Below are positions 6,789 to 13,123 of a stretch of 13,123 bases of DNA, one piece after another. The position numbers and the translations under genes were made by a program. Location of the stretch: assembly GCA_003222755.1 (NCBI GenBank), contig QHXA01000215.1, forward strand, positions 1 through 13,123, read 5' to 3'. Within the stretch, counting starts at the first letter, position 1; each line of letters begins with the position of its first letter. The notes below the pieces were generated by a model. It saw only the letters and a list, made by a program, of their open reading frames with translations. It searched no databases and was not told the origin of the DNA. Source of the stretch: Acidobacteriota bacterium (GTDB lineage Bacteria > Acidobacteriota > Terriglobia > 20CM-2-55-15).

Positions 6789-9135
6789 TCGCATATTCAA
6801 CCTGCGGCCCGGTGACTTCGCCCGCGGGCTGCCTCTATTCGCCTACTACCTGCTAATCGTCACCTTTTACATGATGGGGCGAGTTGCACGGGTCGCGCTC
6901 TTTTTGGATCATTTCAAAACCGTCCAACAACCGTACGCCGACATGTCTGTTGCGGTGTTGGCCGCGTTCCTCATCGCGCCCTATATCCGGGCTGGACGCA
7001 GAGCGAATTTGCGGAATCTGCAAACGGCGAGTCTTCTGTTCTTTGCTGCCAACCTGATCGTCTTCTGGTGGGGATTTCACTTTCACAACTGGCCGTGGAT
7101 CTCCGCGATGTTTTACGTCTGGGTCGGCGTCTGCGGAATTCTCGCAGTGGCGCAAGTCTGGACATTGGCAAATTTTGTTTGGACCACGCGTGAGGCCAAG
7201 CGTCTCTTCAGCATATTAGGCAGCGGCGGCATTATCGGCGGCAGCGCCGGGGGATTTCTGGCCAAACAGGTTGCTGTGAGATTTGGTACGGAGGCGATGC
7301 TGCCGTTCATGGCAACTTTCCTGTTGATCTGCGCCCCGCTGATCTGGGTCGCATGGAAGCAGAAAAAATCCACTCCTGACGAAATCGAGCAAATTGATGC
7401 TCAAGAGGGTCCTCGCAATCTGGTAGACAGTTTTCGGCTCGTCTGGCACTCCGCCCATCTGAAGGCTATTGCCGCATTGATATGCCTGGCGTCGGTTGTG
7501 ACCACGATCGGCGGATGGCAGCTCAATACCATAGCGAAACAAACTTTGGTTGAAAAAAATGCGCTCGCGGCTTTTCTCGGAGACTTGCAAGGGTATACGG
7601 GAATCGCGGCGCTGATCGCGCAGTTGCTGATCACAACGAAGCTCTTGCGCCGGTTTGGCGTAGGTACCGCTCTACTGATCCTGCCTCTTTCTCTGACAGG
7701 AGGCTCAATTGCTATATTGGGCGCCGGCACACTTTGGGCCGCAGTTATCCTGAAGGCCAGCGACGGCGTCTTTCGTTATTCAATCGACACGTCGGCTCTT
7801 CAGCTTCTCTATCTGCCTGTAGCCGCAAATATTAAGGTTCAAGTCAAGTCTTTTATCGACACCGTCATATGGAAGCTTGGAGATGGATTGGCCGCCCTAA
7901 CGTTGCTGCTCTTCGCAACGACGCTCCAATTCACGGCTCGCCAAATTAGCTGGGTCAATCTCGTTCTGCTCGGTGCTTGGCTAATCGCCGCATTCATTGC
8001 ACGCCGTCAGTACGTCCTAACGTTGCGGGAAAATATCCGGCACGTCCGCATGCAGCCGGCACAGCTCGCCATACCGGTGATGGATGCATTCACAACGAAT
8101 GTTCTTGCGGAAAAACTGAATTCGAACGACGTGAACGAGGTCGTTTACGCGCTGGATCTTTTCGAGATGGCTCAGCATCTGAACGCGCACTCCGCTGTTC
8201 GAAATCTACTCGAACATCCATCGCCGCACGTGCGCAAAAAAGCAGTTTCAATTTTGAACAATGCTGGAGATGTTTCGGTACGACATCAGGTGACCGGACT
8301 GATCAGGGACACCAGTCTGGAAGTCCGTACGGAAGCCCTTCTGTATCTGAGCCGTCACGATGGAATGGACCCACTCACATACGTTGAACAGCTCGGCGAT
8401 TTCGCAGACTTTTCCATCCGCTCCGCAATGGTGTCGTTTTTGATGAAGCCAGGTGAAGCGCAGAATCGCGAGGCCGCGCGGATCATCCTGGACGGCATTG
8501 TTGCGGACCTGGGCAACCCCGCGATTGCCAGTGATGCTGCTCGCGCGCTTGCGGTTTTAGAGGACGTGGCCGTCGAGGCGCTCCGCGATCGCCTGGCAGA
8601 TGCAGCTGCGCCCCTTGAACTTCGGCTGCAGATCCCTGACCTGCTGCTCCGGATCGCAACGTCGGCTGCCGGCGTTGCGCTTGCCGAAAATTTGATTCAG
8701 GCCGACCCGGATTTCCGTACGAAAGTGATCTCAGCGTTAAACAAGCTTTGTGAGTATCAACGTAATTTGAATTTGGATAAACAGTTGATCGAATCGGCGA
8801 TGATCGCGGAAATGATGGGTCACTACCGCTCATATCAGCTTGTGGGCGTATCAAACGGCCCTGTGGATGAATCGTTACAGCGCACGATGACGGAAGAGCT
8901 CGAGCGTATTTTCCGGCTCATGAAGCTGATGTTTCCCACGATTGATCTCCAGAATGCGTACATGGGAATTCAGTCGAGCGATCCGGTGATGCACGCCAAC
9001 GCCCTGGAGTTTCTCGACAACACACTGAATCCCAGTTTGCGAGCCCGCCTGGTCCCGTTGATCGATAGTGAGGTCAGTCTTGAAGAACGGGTGAGGCTTG
9101 CCGATCGGTATCTGGGGTTTAGTGTGAACGCGTAG
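6763..9135 (+). CDS. ATP/ADP-translocase-like membrane protein with C-terminal HEAT repeats
   Basis: The 790-residue protein has two parts. Residues about 24-418 form a polytopic membrane domain of the ATP/ADP translocase-like (Npt/TLC, MFS-related) family. Recognisable stretches are the NLRPGD opening, a VWTLANFVWTTREAKRLF motif (132-149) and a glycine-rich segment SGGIIGGSAGG just after it. Residues about 450-790 are helical HEAT-like repeats (for example HPSPHVRKKAVSIL and DTSLEVRTEALLYLS), presumably cytoplasmic. Classical family members exchange ATP and ADP in obligate intracellular bacteria and plastids; free-living homologues with HEAT tails are uncharacterised, so nucleotide transport is inference. 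ATG 6763 lies inside the phosphatase 3' end (26-bp overlap) behind a weak CCAGG, which suggests translational coupling. A long inverted repeat follows the stop. Confidence 0.85.
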   Translation: MERSVSFINRIFNLRPGDFARGLPLFAYYLLIVTFYMMGRVARVALFLDHFKTVQQPYADMSVAVLAAFLIAPYIRAGRRANLRNLQTASLLFFAANLIVFWWGFHFHNWPWISAMFYVWVGVCGILAVAQVWTLANFVWTTREAKRLFSILGSGGIIGGSAGGFLAKQVAVRFGTEAMLPFMATFLLICAPLIWVAWKQKKSTPDEIEQIDAQEGPRNLVDSFRLVWHSAHLKAIAALICLASVVTTIGGWQLNTIAKQTLVEKNALAAFLGDLQGYTGIAALIAQLLITTKLLRRFGVGTALLILPLSLTGGSIAILGAGTLWAAVILKASDGVFRYSIDTSALQLLYLPVAANIKVQVKSFIDTVIWKLGDGLAALTLLLFATTLQFTARQISWVNLVLLGAWLIAAFIARRQYVLTLRENIRHVRMQPAQLAIPVMDAFTTNVLAEKLNSNDVNEVVYALDLFEMAQHLNAHSAVRNLLEHPSPHVRKKAVSILNNAGDVSVRHQVTGLIRDTSLEVRTEALLYLSRHDGMDPLTYVEQLGDFADFSIRSAMVSFLMKPGEAQNREAARIILDGIVADLGNPAIASDAARALAVLEDVAVEALRDRLADAAAPLELRLQIPDLLLRIATSAAGVALAENLIQADPDFRTKVISALNKLCEYQRNLNLDKQLIESAMIAEMMGHYRSYQLVGVSNGPVDESLQRTMTEELERIFRLMKLMFPTIDLQNAYMGIQSSDPVMHANALEFLDNTLNPSLRARLVPLIDSEVSLEERVRLADRYLGFSVNA

Positions 9136-9146
9136 CCACAGAGGTT

Positions 9147-9208
9147 TAGCCACAAAAAGGCACAAGATTCACAAAAATGTCTTGAGCTTTTGTGTCTTTT
9201 TGTGGCTA
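9147..9208. repeat. 21-bp inverted repeat between convergent genes, terminator-like
   Basis: The left arm starts TAGCCACAAAAAGGCACAA (9147) and pairs with the arm ending TTGTGTCTTTTTGTGGCTA (9208). The stem is 21 bp with two G-T pairs around a 20-base loop. It sits 11 bases after the transporter stop and 10 bases before the ancestral glycosyltransferase stop at 9219. The T- and A-rich arms could support bidirectional termination, and it may also be a dispersed element. Confidence 0.6.
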
Positions 9209-9218
9209 CTGATTTTCG

Positions 9219-9451
9219 CTATGAAGAAAGGATATTCTTTGGCACTTCCACTTCTTCCGCGCGGCCACGCGAGATGCGGCGCATTTCAACGAGCGTCAAT
9301 ACGGCGGCAGGAAAATAACTCAAAATCCAGAGAGGCGCAAACCAGGCGGCGGCCCGGAGGCGGCGAGCGAAGAGGAAATAGCTGGTCCACATCAAGAGAT
9401 AACTCACGCCAGAAAACGCGAGGATGCTCGCTCCGGCGAAATTATCGATGC
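9219..9451 (-). pseudogene. Displaced native C-terminus of the glycosyltransferase
   Basis: This is the outer copy of the 170-bp duplication plus the original gene end. In the native frame it encodes the last membrane helices again (YLLMWTSYFLFARRLRAAAW) and then the presumably ancestral tail MRRISRGRAEEVEVPKN to a TAG at 9219-9221. Because the duplication is 170 bp, the upstream glycosyltransferase enters this copy in another frame and stops at 9404. An internal ATG (9407) could only start a short membrane peptide, so this is best read as a stranded gene end. Confidence 0.75.
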
Positions 9452-9621
9452 CATTTCAACGAGCGTCAATACGGCGGCAGGCAAATAACTCAAAATCCAG
9501 AGAGGCGCAAACCAGGCGGCGGCACGGAGGCGGCGAGCGAAGAGGAAATAGCTGGTCCACATCAAGAGATAACTCACGCCAGAAAACGCGAGGATGCTCG
9601 CTCCGGCGAAATTATCGATGC
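9282..9621. repeat. 170-bp direct tandem duplication
   Basis: Copies at 9282-9451 and 9452-9621 abut and differ at only two positions: A9312 versus C9482, and C9354 versus A9524. On the minus strand these are Phe versus Leu in SY(F/L)PAAV and a silent Arg change. Boundaries are uncertain by about one base because both junctions continue with C. The length is not a multiple of three, so the second copy is out of frame with the gene it was made from. Confidence 0.95.
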
Positions 9622-10540
9622 CGTGAATCATGCCGAATGCCAGGCCGGCAACGCTGAGCACGGCCATGATCGCGCTTCCAATCACAAAGCCGGCGGAACT
9701 TTTGCCATAGCGCCGTTCCGGATCGATGCTTGAAGACCAAGACCGCACATCCGCGTCGCGCCACATCCAGCGCGAGCCGTCCGCTTCGAACGTACGCAGA
9801 CCCTCGATTTGATAGCCCCACATGCTCCAGGCCCCATCATTCAAAACCCCGGGGATGCGGTTGATCTTATCGACCATGTCGAACGCTTCCCGGTTCACGA
9901 TAAGAAAGGGCGACTCGAAATCCGCCGCTCGCCGCTTTTCACGACGGCGATTTGCAATGCGCACCATCTGCAGGAGATGCTCCATGGAAGGGGCAATGAT
10001 TCTTTGAAGCCACGAGCGGCATCGAATACCGGCACGGAGCGCCAAAGCCGAAACTTCATTCGAACCGGCGAACTCGACGGCTGTTTCAACTGCAAAGCGG
10101 TCCAGGATCACGTCCGAATCCAGGATCACGAACCAACGGCCGCGCGCGACGCCTTGCGCATGCTCGAGCGCGCGAATTCGATTATTCCGCGCGTCGAGAG
10201 CAAATGAGGTTGGAACCGCGCGTACGGGAATGTGGGATCTTGCGCTGCGGAATTGTTTCACCAGTTGTTCGAAGTGCCGGTGTTCCTCCCAATAGATGAG
10301 GACAAGCTCGATGAATGGGTAAGACTGCTGCAAAATCGACCCAATCGTGCGTTCGACTTTGCCTGATGCGCCGTGCATCGGTACAAAAACCGTGATGACG
10401 CCGTATGCGCCTGAGGCGCGCCGGGCGAGAAATCGATTCCGGCCGGAAAGTCCAAACCATGTTTCAAGGAAAATGAGAAGCGTGGCGAGCGCCGCAAGCC
10501 AACATAGGAAGAGAAGGCCGAACTGGAGCACAGACCCCAT
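9404..10540 (-). CDS. Membrane-anchored family 2-type glycosyltransferase with rewritten C-terminus
   Basis: The protein has 378 residues. An N-terminal membrane helix (about 4-26) is followed by a GT-A domain: ITVFVPMHGASGKVERTIGSIL (49-70), and a DSD metal/nucleotide-sugar motif (Asp141, Asp143) in FVILDSDVILD. Later acidic and aromatic motifs follow (NDGAWSMWGYQ 234-244), then about three C-terminal helices (283-306, 313-334, 343-362). This layout resembles membrane GT2/GT21 enzymes that glycosylate lipid acceptors at the cytoplasmic face; donor and acceptor are unknown. The start lies 14 bases downstream of the exonuclease stop behind GAAGGAAGG, so the two probably form an operon. Residues after Met363 (ASIISPERASSRFLA) come from reading the second duplication copy out of frame and replace the native basic/acidic tail. 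The catalytic domain is intact. Confidence 0.85.
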   Translation of the reverse strand: MGSVLQFGLLFLCWLAALATLLIFLETWFGLSGRNRFLARRASGAYGVITVFVPMHGASGKVERTIGSILQQSYPFIELVLIYWEEHRHFEQLVKQFRSARSHIPVRAVPTSFALDARNNRIRALEHAQGVARGRWFVILDSDVILDRFAVETAVEFAGSNEVSALALRAGIRCRSWLQRIIAPSMEHLLQMVRIANRRREKRRAADFESPFLIVNREAFDMVDKINRIPGVLNDGAWSMWGYQIEGLRTFEADGSRWMWRDADVRSWSSSIDPERRYGKSSAGFVIGSAIMAVLSVAGLAFGMIHGIDNFAGASILAFSGVSYLLMWTSYFLFARRLRAAAWFAPLWILSYLPAAVLTLVEMASIISPERASSRFLA

Positions 10541-10554
10541 ACCTTCCTTCTAAA

Positions 10555-11181
10555 TTATCTGTAGTAATTTTTCAATCGCTGATAAAGCTCGCCCGTGGCT
10601 TTACAATCGGCAAGACAGTAATGTGCAATTTCGTCGAGACGGCCCTGTTTGAAATAATCTCCGACCTTGCTGCCGTTGATGCCGTTTTTCGGAGAGTGAA
10701 CTCCGAAAATTTCGCAGAAAAATTCCAGAGTGCCCTTCCGGTAGCGCTCGAAATTCGTCAGAATTTCGCGCACGTCGAAATGCCGTTCCGTGCTGAAACG
10801 GCGGGTATCCAGCAACAGGTCGCGCGGGATCGGGACGCCCGTAATCGCGCTGCGAATATTGATGTATGGGAAATCAAACGACTTGCCGTTGAAAGTCACG
10901 AAACGCTGCGGCCGGATCTGACCGATATCGGACCAGAAGTTGGCCAGCAGTTCGCGTTCGTCCGCCTGGCAGTACGCTCGCGAGCGGTCCAGTTCAAGCC
11001 AGTAGACACCAATGCAGATGATCCGGCCGGTGCATGGGTCCAGGCCGAGACAATCGAGAACTTTCTGGCGGTCGTCCTCGGTCTCGACGTCTAAAAGAAT
11101 CTCGCGAGCTCGGGTCGGAATTTGCTCGGGCTCTTGCCCAACCGTTTCAATATCCACGACGAGTGTTGATGGTTGCCCCAT
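10555..11181 (-). CDS. DEDDy-type 3'-5' exonuclease, PolB-exonuclease-like
   Basis: The 208-residue protein carries the RNase H-like exonuclease motifs in order. Exo I is VVDIET (Asp10, Glu12), Exo II is FVTFNGKSFDFPY (Asp103), and Exo III is HYCLADCKAT (Tyr188, Asp192) with DEDDy spacing. This matches the stand-alone predicted 3'-5' exonuclease family related to the proofreading domain of family B polymerases (DNA_pol_B_exo2-like). It would remove 3'-terminal nucleotides using two metal ions in the cytoplasm. AGGAGA (11193 down to 11188) precedes the ATG by six bases and supports the start. The glycosyltransferase follows after 14 bases. The pairing of these two functions is not obviously meaningful. 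Confidence 0.88.
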   Translation of the reverse strand: MGQPSTLVVDIETVGQEPEQIPTRAREILLDVETEDDRQKVLDCLGLDPCTGRIICIGVYWLELDRSRAYCQADERELLANFWSDIGQIRPQRFVTFNGKSFDFPYINIRSAITGVPIPRDLLLDTRRFSTERHFDVREILTNFERYRKGTLEFFCEIFGVHSPKNGINGSKVGDYFKQGRLDEIAHYCLADCKATGELYQRLKNYYR

Positions 11182-11236
11182 GTCCCTTCTCCTGTTCCAG
11201 CGTACTCAGCTGGCGGACAAGTCAGGGGCGGATCAA

Positions 11237-11264
11237 TGTTCATTGTTCAGTGTTCAATGGTCAT
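11237..11264. repeat. Four tandem heptamers TGTTCAN
   Basis: TGTTCAT, TGTTCAG, TGTTCAA and TGGTCAT follow each other with exact 7-base spacing in the 183-bp gap between the divergent exonuclease and FecR genes. They could be a short satellite or clustered binding sites for a regulator of either gene. Confidence 0.65.
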
Positions 11265-11322
11265 TTCCTGGGCCGTCGATCGTTTCATCAAAATTGTGAA
11301 GCCGCAGCCGTCTTTGGGGGAG

Positions 11323-11360
11323 TAGAATACCCTCAGTTTCCAAATGCTTCAGGAAGGGGG
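11323..11360 (+). promoter_or_regulatory. Candidate -10 box and ribosome binding site for FecR gene
   Basis: TAGAAT (11323-11328) matches 5 of 6 -10 positions but lacks a well-placed -35 box. AGGAAGGGGG (11351-11360) stands four bases before ATG 11365 and favours it over the ATG at 11344, which would put the ribosome binding site inside the gene. Confidence 0.45.
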
Positions 11361-11364
11361 CGAT

Positions 11365-12279
11365 ATGAGCAGCTTGGTCTTGATGCTGATGCTGCAGTTA
11401 CCCACCACTCAGTTTTTGGTGTCCACAAAGGCAGGCCTGGTCAATTACGTGCAGGGCGCGGCAACGGTCAAAGCCGCGACTTCTGTACCCGCGGGCAAAG
11501 TGATTGGAACAGGTCCTGGTGGTGCGGTCGAGATTTTGTTGAATCCCGGATCTTACTTGCGAATGGGCGAAAACTCGAAAGTCGTTCTCGACCGGGTCGA
11601 GTTGTACGACATCGCGGTTCGCATTCTGGAGGGGTCCGCGATCATTGAAGCGAACGGCTTCAATAAAGACCTGCCCTTGCAAGTCGCCACCGGCGATCTG
11701 AAGATGGAAATCATTAAAGACGGGGTTTATCTGTTCGCCGATGGGAAAGTGGTCGTTGTGGATGGCAGAATCCGCGATGCCAGCAACGGCGGCCTTATTT
11801 ATGGTAAGGGAAATGAGATTTCCAATGACCAAGGCTATCGCGCCCGAAAAGTGAAAACGTTTACAACCGGCCTGGAGCTTTGGAGCCAGAAACGGGATGC
11901 GGAAATCTCGAGGGCAAATTTGAACGTGGCCAAGAGCCTTCAGCAAAATCCGAACGTGCCGATCGGGTCGCTTCTGGATGTTTGGCTGTGGTATCCCGCA
12001 TTTGGCTCGTTCATCTATATGCCGGGAGCACGGTATCGATCGCCGTATGGCTACCGCTATCAAGCGGCGGGGGAGGTGTACTCCTCCGGTTCTGGCGGCT
12101 TTTCCGCCGCGTCGGGTGGCGAGGGTGGCCGCAGTAATGCAAACAGTGGCGGCGGCTTCAGTAATGCGAGTAGTGGCGGCGGAGGCGGAGGAGTAAGTGC
12201 CGGTCCCGTCGGCGGCGGCGCTCCAAGCGCTCCTTCAATTCCCTCTTCTGGATCTCACTCCACTCCGGTAGCCCCATAG
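11365..12279 (+). CDS. Exported FecR-domain protein with Ser/Gly-rich tail
   Basis: The 304-residue product starts at ATG 11365 behind AGGAAGGGGG. Its N-terminus (MSSLVLMLMLQL) is hydrophobic but short and lacks basic residues, so it is a weak signal peptide or anchor. Residues about 22-135 match a FecR-type beta domain (GLVNYVQGAATV, LRMGENSKVVLDRVELYDIAVRILEGSAIIE), the module found in iron-dicitrate anti-sigma regulators and in many exported repeat proteins. No anti-sigma domain, sigma factor or FecA partner is adjacent, so I do not infer iron sensing. A WYPAFGSFIYMPGARYRSPYGYRY-like aromatic patch (209-232) precedes a low-complexity Gly/Ser tail (about 240-304). Export with the tail on the cell surface or in the periplasm is plausible but unproven. 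Confidence 0.8.
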   Translation: MSSLVLMLMLQLPTTQFLVSTKAGLVNYVQGAATVKAATSVPAGKVIGTGPGGAVEILLNPGSYLRMGENSKVVLDRVELYDIAVRILEGSAIIEANGFNKDLPLQVATGDLKMEIIKDGVYLFADGKVVVVDGRIRDASNGGLIYGKGNEISNDQGYRARKVKTFTTGLELWSQKRDAEISRANLNVAKSLQQNPNVPIGSLLDVWLWYPAFGSFIYMPGARYRSPYGYRYQAAGEVYSSGSGGFSAASGGEGGRSNANSGGGFSNASSGGGGGGVSAGPVGGGAPSAPSIPSSGSHSTPVAP

Positions 12280-12283
12280 TCCA

Positions 12284-12339
12284 CCGCGGATTCTACGGAT
12301 TGACTGGATCTAAATCTGTTCAATCCGGCGAATCCGCGG
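12284..12339. terminator. Compound inverted repeat between convergent genes
   Basis: An outer 10-bp stem (CCGCGGATTC 12284-12293 with GAATCCGCGG 12330-12339) and an inner 8-bp stem (CGGATTGA 12296-12303 with TCAATCCG 12320-12327) are separated by 2-base bulges. It lies 4 bases after the FecR stop and 13 bases before the receptor stop. There is no T tract, so it may act as a factor-dependent or bidirectional 3' structure, or be a dispersed palindrome. Confidence 0.5.
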
Positions 12340-12352
12340 CCCCACAACATGC

Positions 12353-13123
12353 TTAGAAGCTGTATCTCAGCACTAGCTGTACGCTGCGGGCATTACTGGG
12401 GAAAATTTGGTCCCACTTCTGGAATCTAGAATTGCCTGGAATCAGGTAGTCCCTCGTATCCGTGTAGCTGCTATTGAGCCGTACCGAGTTGATATAACCC
12501 GGTACATACTGCGGATGGTTAAAGATATTGCCGAAGTCTCCCCGGAACTCGATCTTCTGATTCTCGCCGCGAACATTGAAGACCTTCGCGAAAGACATAT
12601 CGAAGTTGTTGGTTGGATTCGTGGGCAGTGTATTCCGGCCTCCGGCAGCGAGAGCGCCGAGACCGGCCTTGATGTACATCGCGGTAGGATCTTTCGCAAG
12701 GTAAGCCACAGTTGCGCCACTGCTATTGGTCAATGCTGTCACATCGCTTCCTTTTTTGCGATCGCCGCTGGGATTCACCACAGTCCGGTCGCCGGCAGCA
12801 TCGCCGTTCAGGTTGGAATCGACGCCACTCGTCGCGGTTGCGTATTCCGGCGACTCATAGGTATAACTGGTCGTCCATCTCCAGTTGCCAATTAAATTCT
12901 TGGCTGCCCAATTGGAGGAATTCTTCATCCATGGTGTTTCGTATACCCAATTCAGTGTTAAACGGTGCCGCCGATCAAGGGCAGAATCGGATTTATCGGG
13001 ACGAAGATTCACGAAGTCCTGTTCGCGCCGGGGCGTCAGCCAAGTGGAAAAGTGGGTGGCCGTGCTGTCATCGATGTTGTGGCTCCACGTGTAGGACACG
13101 ACTGCTGAAAACCCCCTCGAGAA
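12353..13123 (-). CDS. TonB-dependent outer-membrane receptor, C-terminal part
   Basis: The last 256 residues of a larger gene are present; the frame runs through the right window edge (FSRGFSAV upstream of an internal GTG at 13099). SYTWSHNIDDST, LDRRHRLTLNWVYETPW and NFDMSFAKVF, then FRGDFGNIFNHPQYVPG, are typical of the C-terminal barrel of Oar-like receptors that carry an N-terminal carboxypeptidase-regulatory-like domain and are abundant in Acidobacteriota. The protein ends VQLVLRYSF, with the terminal Phe expected for BAM-dependent barrel insertion. Function is probably uptake or binding of a large substrate (often glycans) driven by TonB; specificity cannot be inferred. The 5' end, plug domain and promoter lie outside the window. 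Confidence 0.9.
   Translation of the reverse strand, partial: FSRGFSAVVSYTWSHNIDDSTATHFSTWLTPRREQDFVNLRPDKSDSALDRRHRLTLNWVYETPWMKNSSNWAAKNLIGNWRWTTSYTYESPEYATATSGVDSNLNGDAAGDRTVVNPSGDRKKGSDVTALTNSSGATVAYLAKDPTAMYIKAGLGALAAGGRNTLPTNPTNNFDMSFAKVFNVRGENQKIEFRGDFGNIFNHPQYVPGYINSVRLNSSYTDTRDYLIPGNSRFQKWDQIFPSNARSVQLVLRYSF

Noticed and set aside
9182..9733. Plus-strand open frame across the duplication with internal repeats
   Set aside because: The peptide repeat only reflects the DNA duplication; the minus strand encodes recognisable membrane helices of the glycosyltransferase.
11344..11364. ATG at 11344 as FecR gene start
   Set aside because: The strong AGGAAGGGGG would then lie inside the gene, and the hydrophobic N-terminus begins after ATG 11365.

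Overview
This 13.1 kb bacterial chromosomal window most resembles an Acidobacteriota genome. The support is indirect. There is a secreted two-domain metallo-beta-lactamase-fold protein, a PE-LIG-POL LigD, the C-terminal barrel of an Oar-like TonB-dependent receptor, a FecR-domain protein with a Ser/Gly tail, an ATP/ADP-translocase-like protein with a HEAT tail, and many short GC-rich palindromes between genes. No rRNA, tRNA, CRISPR array, transposase or integrase is visible, so the phylum call is inference.

Layout, left to right. A leader region (1-238) may hold the 3' end of another gene. It precedes a secreted MBL-fold hydrolase (239-1732, +). A convergent gap with hairpins (1733-1952) separates this from ligD (1953-4517, -), a complete end-joining ligase/polymerase/phosphoesterase. 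Thirty base pairs divide ligD from a divergent 88-residue two-helix membrane protein (4548-4814, +); each start codon lies close behind a -10-like box and neither has a Shine-Dalgarno sequence. Next comes a three-gene plus-strand cluster: a secreted kinase-fold protein (4907-5728) with its own promoter, a PPP-type phosphatase whose 5' end is lost in a nest of palindromes (5874-6788), and an ATP/ADP-translocase-like membrane protein with HEAT repeats (6763-9135) overlapping it by 26 bp. A long inverted repeat separates this from a minus-strand pair, a DEDDy 3'-5' exonuclease (10555-11181) followed by a membrane glycosyltransferase (9404-10540). The glycosyltransferase 3' end carries a 170-bp tandem duplication that shifts its frame. 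Divergent to the exonuclease is a FecR-domain exported protein (11365-12279, +), convergent with the truncated end of a TonB-dependent outer-membrane receptor (12353 to the window edge, -).

The most interesting combination is 4907-9135: a predicted exported kinase-like enzyme, a phosphatase of the family with GDxHG/GDxxDRG/GNHE motifs, and a protein related to nucleotide translocases. Together they suggest an uncharacterised extracytoplasmic phosphorylation/dephosphorylation module, possibly with its own nucleotide carrier. In this genome the phosphatase has lost its first metal-binding motif and any standard start codon upstream of its remaining conserved motifs, so the module may be decaying here. 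The second theme is small-scale genome remodelling by short repeats: palindromes next to or inside coding ends (ligD stop, phosphatase start), and a tandem duplication that rewrites the C-terminus of the glycosyltransferase.
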